Notes under the pieces: model-generated
Told to the model about the DNA's origin: nothing
Database searches by the model: none
Seen by the model: only the letters and a program-made list of their open reading frames with translations
Program-made: the position numbers and the translations under genes
Source: Clostridiales bacterium
Lineage (GTDB): Bacteria; Bacillota; Clostridia; Oscillospirales; Acutalibacteraceae
Reading direction: 5' to 3'
NCBI GenBank assembly: GCA_021199275.1
Contig: JAJQIJ010000018.1
Location: 50,667-114,666, forward strand
DNA length: 64,000 nt
Shown: positions 52,669-61,261 of the stretch, in pieces
Position numbering within the stretch: the first letter of the stretch is position 1
Layout: each line of letters begins with the position of its first letter

Positions 52669-53578
52669 TTCTTTGCTCCTGCAAAAATTGCAGCGCGCTG
52701 AACGCGGCATTGGCCCCGTCAGCCGCAGCGGTTACTGCCTGGCGAAGCTCTTTTTTTCTTATGTCGCCGGCGGCATAAATGCCCGGCACGGCGGTTTTAC
52801 AGCTTTCCCCGGCCACTATATAGCCGGCGTCTAATTCAAGCGGCAAATCTGCCAAATAGCCTGTCTGCGGCTCGCTGCCGACTGCTATAAACACACATTG
52901 CGCGTCAAAATGCCGCATTTTCCCGCCGCAAGACAATTCAACGCCGTCAACCATGTCTTCACCTGTAATGGAACTTAGCGTTTCACCGGTGCGTATATTC
53001 ACATTTTTAAGCGTTTTTAAATGGGCGACTCTTGATTTTGCTGCGCGAAATCCCTGCCGCCTGTGCACCACGGTTACATTTTGGCAAATGTCGGCAAGAT
53101 AAATAGCGTCTTCCACAGCTGTGTCGCCGCCGCCTATTACAAAAGCGCCTTTTTTGGCAAAAAACGCGCCGTCGCACACAGCGCAGTATGAAACGCCCCT
53201 GCCAAGCAGCCGCTCTTCGCCGGGCACACCCAGTTTTTTGGGCTGCGCGCCTGTTGCCGCAATAACAACATGCGTTTTGATTTCCATGCCCGAATGTAAA
53301 ATTATTTTTTTGTATTCGCCGAAATCAACAACCCGGCTGACTATTCCCTGCTCTATTTTACACCCAAGGTCCAGCGCCTGGTGCCTGAGCGCCTCGCCCA
53401 GATATGCCCCGGTAACTGCTGAAACGGCAGGGTAATTTTCAACATGGTGTGCAGATGTAATTTGGCCGCCGCCCCAGCCGTCTTGCTCAAGCACAATAAA
53501 ACTGACGCCTGCGCGCGCGCAATAAATAGCCGCTGTCAGCCCGGACATGCCGGCGCCTATAATAACAACATCATACAT
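52661..53578 (-). CDS. trxB: Thioredoxin-disulfide reductase
   Basis: NADPH- (or ferredoxin-) dependent FAD reductase of thioredoxin, 305 residues. Seen: YDVVIIGAGMSGLTAAIYCA, active-site CAVC in SYCAVCDGAFF, VIGGGDTAVEDAIYLA (NADPH site) and GIYAAGDIRKKELRQAVTAA. ATG at 53578 lies about 9 nt after GAAAGG. It has a consensus promoter and a palindromic operator-like site in the leader, suggesting redox-responsive control. Confidence 0.95.
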   Translation of the reverse strand: MYDVVIIGAGMSGLTAAIYCARAGVSFIVLEQDGWGGGQITSAHHVENYPAVSAVTGAYLGEALRHQALDLGCKIEQGIVSRVVDFGEYKKIILHSGMEIKTHVVIAATGAQPKKLGVPGEERLLGRGVSYCAVCDGAFFAKKGAFVIGGGDTAVEDAIYLADICQNVTVVHRRQGFRAAKSRVAHLKTLKNVNIRTGETLSSITGEDMVDGVELSCGGKMRHFDAQCVFIAVGSEPQTGYLADLPLELDAGYIVAGESCKTAVPGIYAAGDIRKKELRQAVTAAADGANAAFSALQFLQEQRNA

Positions 53579-53713
53579 ATTACAACAACCTTTCAAGGAA
53601 TTTAATAAAGTTCTTGCCCGAACATCAACACTGGGCAAATATTAACCGCAGCCGCGCTGAGCACGCCGGTGCTGCTGCCGCGCGGCAAATGCAGAAAAGT
53701 TTCTGCCGGTATT

Positions 53714-53738
53714 TATTCCTATGAATATAATAGGAATA
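53714..53738. promoter_or_regulatory. Operator-like inverted repeat at trxB transcription start
   Basis: TATTCCTAT-GAATATA-ATAGGAATA, perfect 9-bp arms, 7-nt spacer, located about +3 to +27 of the predicted trxB transcript. Either a repressor site or an AT-rich leader hairpin. The protein that binds it cannot be named. Confidence 0.55.
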
Positions 53739-53747
53739 TTGCCTTAT

Positions 53748-53776
53748 AGTTTAACATTGCCGCCGCCCCATGTCAA
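53748..53776 (-). promoter_or_regulatory. Sigma-A promoter of trxB-tcdA
   Basis: Minus strand TTGACA, 17 nt, TAAACT with extended TG. The remaining part of the 342-nt gap (53777-53920) shows no further recognisable element apart from AT-rich sequence before sigK. Confidence 0.75.
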
Positions 53777-53920
53777 GCATTTTAGGCGCCTTTGGCAAAA
53801 ATACACAAATTCAGCAAGTTTGGCGCCGCCATTGGTAAAAGCGGCATTGGGGCTGACGCATAAAGTAAATATTTCCTTTTTTATTGCAATTATGTTTTAA
53901 ATTTTTCATATTATATAGCG

Positions 53921-54619
53921 GTGATGAAAATGTTTTCTGCAATTCTTTCTTTTTTGGGCGCAAATCTGCTTTATTTTATATTACATATAGGCAACAATTC
54001 AAGCTTTCCGAAGCCGTTGTCGCCAAAAGAGGAAGCCGAAGAGCTTGCAAAGCTGCAAGCAGGCGATTCTGCAGCGCGGGCAACGCTTATTGAACGCAAC
54101 CTGCGCCTTGTCAGCCATATTGTGAAAAAATACTATTCAAAAACCAACGACACAGACGATTTGATTTCAATAGGCACAATAGGGCTAATAAAAGCAATTG
54201 ACAGCTTTAAAGCAGACAAAGGAATTCGCCTTGCCACATATGCCAGCCGCTGCATAGAAAACGAAGTGCTTATGTATTTCAGAAATATAAAAAAAAATTC
54301 GACCGACGTTTCGCTAAGCGAGCCGATTGAAGTAGACCGTGACGGGAATTCCCTTACAATCGGCGACACTATAAGCGATTCAAGTGACCTTGCCGAAAAT
54401 CTTGAAAACAAGGTGCGCTGGGAAAAGGTGTCTGAAATAATTGAAAACATGGCTGATTCAAGAGAAAAACAAATAATAATTCTGCGTTACGGGCTTAACA
54501 ATAAAAAGCCGCTGACTCAGCGCGAAATAGCAAAAAAGCTTAATATCAGCCGCAGCTATGTGTCAAGAATTGAAAAGAAAGTGCTTGACGACATAAGAAG
54601 CTCTGTAGACAAGGGGTAA
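53921..54619 (+). CDS. sigK: Sporulation sigma factor SigK precursor, uninterrupted
   Basis: Late mother-cell sigma factor, 232 residues. A hydrophobic pro-sequence (SAILSFLGANLLYFILHIGN) precedes SSFPKPLSPKEE, the position where Bacillus pro-sigma-K is cut by SpoIVFB. Regions 2 (NLRLVSHIVKKYYSKTNDTD, DLISIGTIGLIKAI, RLATYASRCIENEVLM) and 4 (LTQREIAKKLNISRSYVSRI) are complete. No skin-type prophage interrupts it. GTG at 53921 or ATG at 53930 are both possible. Its TAA stop is the first triplet of repeat copy E. Confidence 0.95.
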   Translation: MMKMFSAILSFLGANLLYFILHIGNNSSFPKPLSPKEEAEELAKLQAGDSAARATLIERNLRLVSHIVKKYYSKTNDTDDLISIGTIGLIKAIDSFKADKGIRLATYASRCIENEVLMYFRNIKKNSTDVSLSEPIEVDRDGNSLTIGDTISDSSDLAENLENKVRWEKVSEIIENMADSREKQIIILRYGLNNKKPLTQREIAKKLNISRSYVSRIEKKVLDDIRSSVDKG

Positions 54620-54750
54620 CTTAAGGTAAAAATGCCCACCGGCTCTACAGGCGGCGGGGCTGTTTTTAATCAGCGGCAAACACAATACCCGCCGGGGCGG
54701 CAGCGGCTGCCGGTTGCCGCGTTTAACAGGGCTGTAAAGCCCTTATTAAA
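54617..54750 (+). repeat. Structured stop-anchored repeat, copy E
   Basis: 134 nt, TAACTTAAGGTAAAAATG to CCCTTATTAAA. TAA is the sigK stop. Hairpin 3 is a perfect GGCAG-CGG-CTGCC, where copies A and B have a G-U pair, a compensatory-type change. Hairpin 4 is altered (GGGCT-GTAA-AGCCC). Confidence 0.8.
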
Positions 54751-54787
54751 ACAACACCGCATTACGGACTTGCCGCTGTTTAAATAT

Positions 54788-55393
54788 TTAAATTTCGCCC
54801 CAGTTAATTCTTCTGTCTTTAAAATAATATTCTTTATCTTTTTCATTAACATTGCGCATAACGCGGCAGGGGTTGCCCACTGCAACTGTGTTACTTGGCA
54901 AATCTTTTGTAACCACGCTGCCGGCGCCAACCACCACATTGTCGCCTATAGTGACGCCCGGCATTATCAACGCGCCTGCGCCTATCCAGCAGTTTTCGCC
55001 TATGCGCACAGGCATATTATATTGGTAATTTTGTTGCCTGAGCTGCGGTAAAATCGGGTGGCCGGCTGTTGCCACAGTTACATTTGGCCCGAACATGGTG
55101 TGGCTGCCCACATAAATATGCGTGTCGTCAACCATGGTAAGGTTGAAATTTGCATAAACATTGTCGCCGAAATGAACGTTTGCCCCGCCGAAATTAGCAT
55201 GAAACGGAGATTCAATATAACAATTTTTGCCTATTTCGGCAAACATTTTTTTCAAAAGCCTTTGCCGGGCCAATAAGCGCACGGGTGAAATTTTGTTAAA
55301 CCTTTTGAGCCTTGCAAGGCATTTACCCTGCTTTAACATAATTTCAGGGTCATCAGGCAAATACAATTCACCGGTGTGTATTTTGTCTTTCAT
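54788..55393 (-). CDS. Left-handed beta-helix O-acetyltransferase (maltose/galactoside type)
   Basis: Acetyl-CoA-dependent sugar O-acetyltransferase of 201 residues. Seen: N-terminal Mac domain (HTGELYLPDDPEI), then hexapeptide repeats (FGDNVYANFNLTMVDDTHIY, VATAGHPI with the catalytic His, WIGAGALIMPGVTIGDN, VVGAGSVVTKDLPSN). ATG at 55393 has only a weak site (GTGGTAA). It starts 23 nt after metY; acetylation of homoserine for metY is conceivable but not supported by the sugar-acetyltransferase motifs. Confidence 0.9.
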   Translation of the reverse strand: MKDKIHTGELYLPDDPEIMLKQGKCLARLKRFNKISPVRLLARQRLLKKMFAEIGKNCYIESPFHANFGGANVHFGDNVYANFNLTMVDDTHIYVGSHTMFGPNVTVATAGHPILPQLRQQNYQYNMPVRIGENCWIGAGALIMPGVTIGDNVVVGAGSVVTKDLPSNTVAVGNPCRVMRNVNEKDKEYYFKDRRINWGEI

Positions 55394-55416
55394 TTTTACC
55401 ACATTAAACACCAAAC

Positions 55417-56685
55417 TTAAATTTTTTCAAGCGCGCTTTCAATGTCTGCAATAATATCGTCTGCGCTTTCAATTCCGCAGGAAAAGCGCACAAGGTCAGG
55501 GCTGACGCCGCATTCGAGCAGCTCAGATTCACTGAGCTGGCGGTGCGTTGTGGACGCGGGGTGCAGGCAGCACGTGCGCGCGTCTGCAACATGAGTTACT
55601 ATTGCGGCAAGCTTTAGCGAATCCATAAACACAGTGGCCGCCCTGCGCCCGCCCTTAACAGCAAACGAAACAACGCCGCAGGTGCCGTTTGGCATATATT
55701 TCTGCGCGAGCTCATGCTGGCTGTCGTTTTCAAGCATTGCGCATTTAACGCTGCTGATTTTCGGGTGGTTTTGCAGATATGCGGCAACCCTTTTTGCATT
55801 TTCACAGTGGCGCTGCATTCTGAGATGCAGGGTTTCAAGCCCGACATTCAGTAAAAATGCATTTGCAGGCGACTGCACAGAGCCCAGGTCGCGCATAAGC
55901 TGCGCCGTGGCTTTTGTTATATATGCCGCCTTGCCGAAGCTTTCAGTGTAAACAATGCCGTGGTAGCTGTCGTCCGGGGTGGTGAGCCCGGGGAATTTGT
56001 CGTTTTGCGCCCAGTCAAAATTGCCGCTGTCAACTATTGCGCCGCCGATTGTTCCGGCGTGCCCTTCCATATATTTGGTGGTTGAATGCGTGGCAATGTC
56101 AGCGCCGAAATCAAACACGCGGCAGTTTATCGGCGTTGGAAAAGTGTTGTCTATAATAAGCGGCAGGCCGTTTTTATGCGCAACGGCGGCAAAAACTTCA
56201 ATGTCAAGTATATCAAGACTTGGGTTTGAAATGGTTTCGCCGAAAATAGCCTTTGTGTTGGGGCGAATTGCCGCCTGCAATTCGTCTGCCGTAGCATGCG
56301 GCGACACAAATGTAAAGTCAATGCCAAGCTTTTTCATAGTTACGTTAAACAGGTTATATGTCCCGCCGTAAATTGCAGATGAAGACACAATATGGTCACC
56401 CGCATGCGCAATGTTGAACACTGCATAAAAGTTTGCCGCCTGCCCTGAGCCTGTCAGCATACCGGCGGCCCCGCCTTCAAGCGCGGTTATCTTGGCCGCT
56501 GTAAGGTCGCATGTTGGGTTTTGCAGGCGAGAGTAAAAATAGCCGCTTTCCTTTAAATCAAACAAATTGCCCATTTCAACAGATGAATCATATTTAAACG
56601 TCGTGCTTTGAACAATGGGCATAACCCGCGGTTCCCCGTTTTTTGGTTTATATGCGCCCTGAACGCAAATGGAATCAAGTTTCAT
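55417..56685 (-). CDS. metY: O-acetylhomoserine aminocarboxypropyltransferase (sulfhydrylase)
   Basis: PLP enzyme making homocysteine or methionine from O-acetylhomoserine and a sulfur donor; 422 residues. Seen: VQGAYKPKNGEPRVMPIVQS, YFYSRLQNPTCDLTAAKITA, ALEGGAAGMLTGSGQAA, IDNTFPTPINCRVFDFGADI and the PLP lysine in THSTTKYMEGHAGTIGG. ATG at 56685 follows AAAGGG; the frame upstream is open but includes a leader hairpin (56721-56753, GCACAGC/GCTGTGC). Other Cys/Met-metabolism enzymes (gamma-lyases) are close relatives. Confidence 0.92.
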   Translation of the reverse strand: MKLDSICVQGAYKPKNGEPRVMPIVQSTTFKYDSSVEMGNLFDLKESGYFYSRLQNPTCDLTAAKITALEGGAAGMLTGSGQAANFYAVFNIAHAGDHIVSSSAIYGGTYNLFNVTMKKLGIDFTFVSPHATADELQAAIRPNTKAIFGETISNPSLDILDIEVFAAVAHKNGLPLIIDNTFPTPINCRVFDFGADIATHSTTKYMEGHAGTIGGAIVDSGNFDWAQNDKFPGLTTPDDSYHGIVYTESFGKAAYITKATAQLMRDLGSVQSPANAFLLNVGLETLHLRMQRHCENAKRVAAYLQNHPKISSVKCAMLENDSQHELAQKYMPNGTCGVVSFAVKGGRRAATVFMDSLKLAAIVTHVADARTCCLHPASTTHRQLSESELLECGVSPDLVRFSCGIESADDIIADIESALEKI

Positions 56686-56885
56686 TGTAATAACCCTTTC
56701 TTTTACTTTAATATCAAACAGCACAGCCGCGCCTTTTAAAACGCTGCTGTGCATTTATTCGGCAAAAACGCCCCGCATATTGTAAAGCGGCAGCTACCGC
56801 ACGGCATTTATGCCCCCGGTTTTTAATTTATGCCTTTCAGCAGGACGCCGCAAGGGAATGCGCCGGCACCGCTTGTTTGGGCAGC

Positions 56886-57440
56886 TTAAATCGTTATAAT
56901 TTCCTTTTCCTTGGCGCTTCCTATTTCCTCTGCCTGCTTTGTATAGCTGTCTGTAATTTTTTGCAGCTTTTCTTCACCGTTTTTCTGGTCGTCTTCAGTG
57001 ATTTCACTGCTTTTTTTCATTTTTTTAAGTTCGTCCATAGCGTCGCGGCGTATGTTTCTGATTGCCACCTTTGCCTCTTCACAGCGCTTTGACACATCTT
57101 TTACAAGCTCTTTGCGCCTTTCTTCATTAAGCGCGGGGAAAACAAGCCTTATAACCTTTCCGTCATTACTTGGGTTTATGCCCAAATCAGACGTGTTTAT
57201 GGCGCGTTCAATATCTTTCAGGGTTGACTGGTCCCACGGCTGAATAAGCAGCATTCTGGCTTCCGGGGCGCTGATTGCCGCCATTTGGTTAATAGGAGTC
57301 GGGCAGCCGTAATAATCAACGCTGATTCTGTCAAGCACGCTGGGGTTTGCCCTGCCGGCGCGGATAGCTTTGTAATCACGTTCAAGTGAATCAAGGCATT
57401 TTTCCATTTTAGACTTGGTTTTGTCAAATAATGCTTCCAT
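56886..57440 (-). CDS. frr: Ribosome recycling factor
   Basis: Splits post-termination ribosomes with EF-G. 184 residues. Seen: CLDSLERDYKAIRAGRANPS, YYGCPTPINQMAAISAPEAR, PWDQSTLKDIERAI, NPSNDGKVIRLVFPALNEER and KMKKSSEITEDDQKNGEEKL. Ribosome site AGAGAGGAAT. Encoded 79 nt after pyrH, the usual pyrH-frr order. Confidence 0.97.
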   Translation of the reverse strand: MEALFDKTKSKMEKCLDSLERDYKAIRAGRANPSVLDRISVDYYGCPTPINQMAAISAPEARMLLIQPWDQSTLKDIERAINTSDLGINPSNDGKVIRLVFPALNEERRKELVKDVSKRCEEAKVAIRNIRRDAMDELKKMKKSSEITEDDQKNGEEKLQKITDSYTKQAEEIGSAKEKEIITI

Positions 57441-57519
57441 AAAAATTCCTCTCTTTAATAAATATTTATTTAAATGTATATTCCCGCATAATAATGCTTA
57501 GGCTTTCAGCTTTTATATA

Positions 57520-58230
57520 TCAGCCGTTTTTAACCAATGTGCCAATGTCTTTTCCGGACGCCGCTTTTACTATATTGTCAGGCTCTGAAAGGCTGAAAAC
57601 AAGTATAGGCATATCGTTGTCTTTGCACAGTGAAAACGCTGTTGAATCCATAACCTTAAGGTCACGGTTGAGCGCGTCCTTAAATGTAAGCGAATTAAAT
57701 TTAACCGCGTCTGAAAATTTGTTGGGGTCTTTGTCATAAATCCCGTCAACATTAGTGGCCTTGAGCAGCACATCTGCGTTAATTTCAACCGCGCGCAACG
57801 CCGCAGCCGTGTCTGTTGAAAAGAAAGGCGAGCCCGTGCCGCAGCCGAATATAACTATGCGCCCCTTTTCAAAATGGCGAATTGCTTTGCTTCTGATATA
57901 GGGCTCTGCTATCTGGCGCATTTCAATGGCGGTTTGCACCCTTACGTCTGCCCCAAGCTGCTCAAACGCGTCGCACAGCGCAAGCGAATTCATTGCCGTT
58001 GCCAGCATGCCGATATGGTCTGCCCGCGCACGTTCCATATTTTCACTTGTTCTGCCGCGCCAGAAATTGCCGCCGCCGACAACTATGCCGACCTGCACGC
58101 CCATGTCTGCAACTTTTTTTACAGACGCGCATATTTTAATAACGGTGTCGCCGTCTATGCCGGAACCCTTTGCGCCGGCCAGCACTTCGCCGGAAAGCTT
58201 AAGCAAAATTCGTTTGAATGTTATGTCCAT
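57520..58230 (-). CDS. pyrH: Uridylate kinase
   Basis: UMP kinase of the amino-acid-kinase fold, 236 residues. Seen: [69 protein letters not shown] and [13 protein letters not shown]. Ribosome site AAAGGAGAAT. tsf and rpsB, common upstream neighbours, are not here; instead it has its own consensus promoter and a leader of about 110 nt. Confidence 0.97.
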   Translation of the reverse strand: MDITFKRILLKLSGEVLAGAKGSGIDGDTVIKICASVKKVADMGVQVGIVVGGGNFWRGRTSENMERARADHIGMLATAMNSLALCDAFEQLGADVRVQTAIEMRQIAEPYIRSKAIRHFEKGRIVIFGCGTGSPFFSTDTAAALRAVEINADVLLKATNVDGIYDKDPNKFSDAVKFNSLTFKDALNRDLKVMDSTAFSLCKDNDMPILVFSLSEPDNIVKAASGKDIGTLVKNG

Positions 58231-58348
58231 TTAAATTCTCCTTTACTGGCGCTCAGTTAACCGCAAGCCAAGCCGGCAGCGCCGGGGTGAAAACAACATT
58301 GCATTATGCGGTGTTCCATAACTTGCGATTGCTTGTGCTCTAACACAG

Positions 58349-58377
58349 ATTATAACAAATTGCTTTGCCTTTGTAAA
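58349..58377 (-). promoter_or_regulatory. Sigma-A promoter of pyrH-frr
   Basis: Minus strand TTTACA, 17 nt, TATAAT. About 112 nt before the pyrH ATG; the leader has GC-rich self-complementary parts but no recognised regulatory RNA. Confidence 0.8.
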
Positions 58378-58477
58378 CAAAAAATATTTATTGATATAGA
58401 ATTTTGGCATTGTGGCAATGCCACGCCCCGTTTATGCCGTCTTAGCCGAACGCGTTTTCTGTAAATTAAGCATGCGA

Positions 58478-58506
58478 TTGACTTTTTAGATGAAACAATA
58501 TAAAAT
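58478..58506 (+). promoter_or_regulatory. Sigma-A promoter of the membrane-protein gene
   Basis: TTGACT, 17 nt, TAAAAT, 24 nt before the ATG at 58530. Confidence 0.75.
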
Positions 58507-58529
58507 TGTATCTGACGGGGGTGTGGCAC

Positions 58530-59120
58530 ATGAAAAAAGTCTGCGGCGTGCTGCTTATGGCCGCTGCCGCAATATATACGCTGTGGTACATGCGCCTCGG
58601 CATTCCTTATCAAAACAGCGGCGCGCTTTCCGCAATAGGGCTCAAACACCCGGTGCTGTTTACTTTCTGGGGGCTGCTGACTTACAGCGCACTTGCGTTT
58701 AATATTGCAGCTGCATATATAATGCACACAAAAAGCAAAATATACATACCGTTTTTAGCTGTTTCCGGCGTGGGCATGGCGCTGACTCTAACATGCGACT
58801 TTGACTATGGCAAAAGGCTTGAATATTACCTGCACTGCACCGGCTCGCTGGTTTTTTCTGTTTCAATAGGGCTGGTAATCTTTTTGCTATTTATTTTGTG
58901 CAGAAAAAAGGGCGTGCTGTTTGTAATATTTGCCGCCGTAACCGCGGCGGTGCTGCTTGGCGCCCTGATTTGCCTGCTTATTTTTAAAGAAAATGCCCTG
59001 ATTGAAACCCTGCCCGTTTTTACGGCTTATATTTTGCTTGCCGCCAGTAATTTCAGCCGCCGCAGCGCAAAAGCAGCGCCTTTGCCCGGCGCGCCGGTGC
59101 CGGAAATTAAAAAAAGGTAA
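58530..59120 (+). CDS. Hypothetical polytopic membrane protein (DUF998-like)
   Basis: 196 residues with about six hydrophobic helices (residues 3-20, 42-62, 70-90, 100-122, 128-150, 155-172) and a positively charged tail ending EIKKR. The loop GIPYQNSGALSAIGLKHP after helix 1 and the regular helix spacing recall DUF998-type proteins, but similarity is weak and no catalytic residues can be pointed out. ATG follows GGGGGTGTGG. Monocistronic, with its own promoter and terminator. Confidence 0.75.
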   Translation: MKKVCGVLLMAAAAIYTLWYMRLGIPYQNSGALSAIGLKHPVLFTFWGLLTYSALAFNIAAAYIMHTKSKIYIPFLAVSGVGMALTLTCDFDYGKRLEYYLHCTGSLVFSVSIGLVIFLLFILCRKKGVLFVIFAAVTAAVLLGALICLLIFKENALIETLPVFTAYILLAASNFSRRSAKAAPLPGAPVPEIKKR

Positions 59121-59188
59121 AGCTTTTTGCCCGGCGCTTTTCTTTTCGCATTACAATGCGGGTATTTTAAAAGCCATATATGCATATT

Positions 59189-59220
59189 AAAAAGCCGCCA
59201 TAGGCGGCTTTTGTTTTTAT
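59189..59220 (+). terminator. Terminator between the membrane-protein and epimerase genes
   Basis: AAAAGCCGCC-ATA-GGCGGCTTTT then GTTTTTAT. The stem works for both converging transcripts. Confidence 0.85.
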
Positions 59221-59239
59221 TTGTACACAGCCCTTTAAG

Positions 59240-60298
59240 TCAACACTCAGTCATTGACCTGACTGTTCTTTCATACATGTCTTTCAGCGAAAATTTCGGC
59301 TGCCAGCCGAGCTGTTCAAGGCATGTGGGGTCAATTTTTATAACCATTTCGGGGTTGTAGCCGAAAGACGCAATGTTTTCGGGAATTTCTATTTTAACAC
59401 CGATTTCAGAATCTTTAAAGGTGTCTGCAACAAGCTGTGCCATTTCTTTAATAGAGCATGCGGTGGCACGGTTTGCAACATTGTATGCCCTGCCCTTTTC
59501 GCCCTTAAACAAAATGGTGAAAAGCGCGCTGATAGCGTCTGCCGTGTAGCAATAGGAACGAACTGTATTGCCGGGTGTATGCAGCACTATGTCTTTCTTT
59601 TCAATGGCACAGCGTGCAAATTCGGCAAAAACCCTGCCGTCGTTATATTCAACGCCTGCGCCGAAAGTCTGTGCCAGCCTTGCGATTTTAACATTTACGC
59701 CATATTCTGCGGCATATGACGCGCACAGGCATTCAGCCATGCGTTTGCCTTCGGAATAGCTGCTGCGCGGGCTGAGCGGGTCTATATAGCCGTAATCGTC
59801 TTCCGACACGGTGTCTGCCTTGCCGCCGGGCGTGCCGTAAACTTCCAGGGAAGACAGGTAAAGCACTGACTCGGCTTGCCTGCTTTTGGCAATTTCAAGC
59901 ACATTTTCAGTGCCTTTCAATGCAGTGCCAATGGTTTCAACCGGGTTGGAAACGAAATATTTAGAACTTGTGGCGCTGGCCGTGTGAATAATATAGTCAA
60001 TTTTTTTTGCAAGCGCCGGCGTTTCGGTTATGTCGCCAAATGCAAATGCAAGAGCGCCGGTTTTTGCATATTGCGCAAAAACGGCATTTGCCTTTTCCGG
60101 GCTGCGAGCCCATGCTATTACCTTTAAGCCTATATGCTTTTGAGCTTCAACAGTAAGAAGCGACTTAACGGCTAAAGAGCCCAGCAAGCCGGTGGCGCCT
60201 GTTACAAGCACCGTTTTGTTGCAAAGCTTTTCAAAGTCAATTGAATAAGCTATTATGCCGATATCTTCTTTTAAAACGCTGTTTTCAATATTACCCAT
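59240..60298 (-). CDS. NAD-dependent epimerase/dehydratase (extended SDR)
   Basis: Extended short-chain dehydrogenase of 352 residues acting on a nucleotide sugar or related polyol. Seen: VLVTGATGLLGSLAVKSL (NAD site GxxGxxG), FGDITETPAL, VLYLSSLEVYGTPGG (catalytic Ser) and SSYSEGKRMAE (YxxxK). Next to an IspD/TarI cytidylyltransferase and a TagF-type polymerase, so it probably makes or modifies the activated unit of a wall polymer. The exact substrate is unknown. Confidence 0.9.
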   Translation of the reverse strand: MGNIENSVLKEDIGIIAYSIDFEKLCNKTVLVTGATGLLGSLAVKSLLTVEAQKHIGLKVIAWARSPEKANAVFAQYAKTGALAFAFGDITETPALAKKIDYIIHTASATSSKYFVSNPVETIGTALKGTENVLEIAKSRQAESVLYLSSLEVYGTPGGKADTVSEDDYGYIDPLSPRSSYSEGKRMAECLCASYAAEYGVNVKIARLAQTFGAGVEYNDGRVFAEFARCAIEKKDIVLHTPGNTVRSYCYTADAISALFTILFKGEKGRAYNVANRATACSIKEMAQLVADTFKDSEIGVKIEIPENIASFGYNPEMVIKIDPTCLEQLGWQPKFSLKDMYERTVRSMTEC

Positions 60299-60327
60299 AT
60301 ATTCACCCCGCAGCAGCGCCTTATAGC

Positions 60328-61104
60328 TTATTCGCTGTCTTTTTTATAGTGGTTCATCTTGGCTTCAATTCTGTTTGTAAGGCCAAAGCCAAACGCCTGC
60401 TCGTTTTCTTTATATTGCAAAAGGCCCCTGAAAATATAAACGTCTTCGGGCGTGGTAACCTTTATATTACCACGGTTGCCTTCCACCAGGTGCACGTCGC
60501 GCCCCAGCGTTTTCATAATAGTGCATGCGTCAACCATGTTTTCATAACCGTTCGGGCTTTTTCTTATGCATTCATGCGCGTCTAAAATGTCTTTAAGATA
60601 AAAAGACTGCGGCGCCTGCGCCGTGAACGCCTGGCTGCGCAGCGGCGCGCTGTCTACCTTGCTGCCGTCTTTGCTGATTACAACGGTTTCATAGCTTAAA
60701 GTGCTGGTAATGGCGCTGCCGTGCTTTTTAACAGATTCAATGTTTCTGGTTATAACGTCGCCGTTTATATAGGGGCGCACGCCGTCATGCAACAAAACCA
60801 CCGAATCTTCAGGGTTTTCTTCAGACGCTTTTTTAAGAACATTATAAATGGAATCCTGCGCGGTTTCGCCGCCGGGCACAACGGCTTCAACCTTGTCTAT
60901 ATGATATTCATCTATAAGAATTTTCATATAGTCTATATATTCCGCCAAAACGGAAATATAGATTTTGTCAATCATTGAATGATATTGAAATAATTCCAGG
61001 GTGTGAATTACAACAGGCTTGCCGTTGATTTCAAGGAATTGCTTTGGCACGCCCGCACCCATGCGAACACCGCTGCCGCCTGCAAAAATCATTGCTATAT
61101 TCAT
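60328..61104 (-). CDS. IspD/TarI-family cytidylyltransferase
   Basis: CTP-dependent cytidylyltransferase of 258 residues. Seen: MIFAGGSGVRMGAGVPKQFL (CTP loop), VVPGGETAQDSIYN, VVLLHDGVRPYINGDV, TAQAPQSFYLKDI and VEGNRGNIKVTTPEDVYIF. IspD (MEP pathway) and TarI (CDP-ribitol) share this fold. The wall-polymer neighbours and C-terminal extension of about 25 residues favour TarI, while dxr and ispG elsewhere in the window show that an IspD must exist in the cell. Both roles remain possible. ATG at 61104 follows AAGAGGTG. Confidence 0.88.
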   Translation of the reverse strand: MNIAMIFAGGSGVRMGAGVPKQFLEINGKPVVIHTLELFQYHSMIDKIYISVLAEYIDYMKILIDEYHIDKVEAVVPGGETAQDSIYNVLKKASEENPEDSVVLLHDGVRPYINGDVITRNIESVKKHGSAITSTLSYETVVISKDGSKVDSAPLRSQAFTAQAPQSFYLKDILDAHECIRKSPNGYENMVDACTIMKTLGRDVHLVEGNRGNIKVTTPEDVYIFRGLLQYKENEQAFGFGLTNRIEAKMNHYKKDSE

Positions 61105-61130
61105 AAAATGCACCTCTTTTATTTATTTGT

Positions 61131-61261
61131 TTCAATAAGGGCTTGAAAGTTATTCAACCTGGGGTGCCAGCCGCTGCCGCCCCCCAGCGGAAGATTGCAC
61201 TCACCGCTCCTTTAAAATCTGCCCCAGAAGCCTTACGAGACGGGGCATTCCCCCTAAATTA
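61131..61261 (-). repeat. Structured stop-anchored repeat, copy F
   Basis: 131 nt, minus strand TAATTTAGGGGGAATGCCCC to CCCTTATTGAA. TAA is the stop of the TagF-like gene. The hairpin 1 loop differs (CTCGTAAGGCTTC, shared with fragment H) but GCCCC/GGGGC is kept. It separates the TagF-like and IspD/TarI genes of one run. Confidence 0.8.

Noticed and set aside
53905..53920. Sigma-E-like -10 (CATATTAT) before sigK
   Set aside because: It would put the transcript start inside the sigK ribosome site, and no matching -35 is found at the right distance; AT-rich chance match.
56755..56885. Possible additional repeat copy after frr
   Set aside because: Only a weak similarity at the start (TTTAAGC); the hairpins and the CCCTTATTGAA end are absent.
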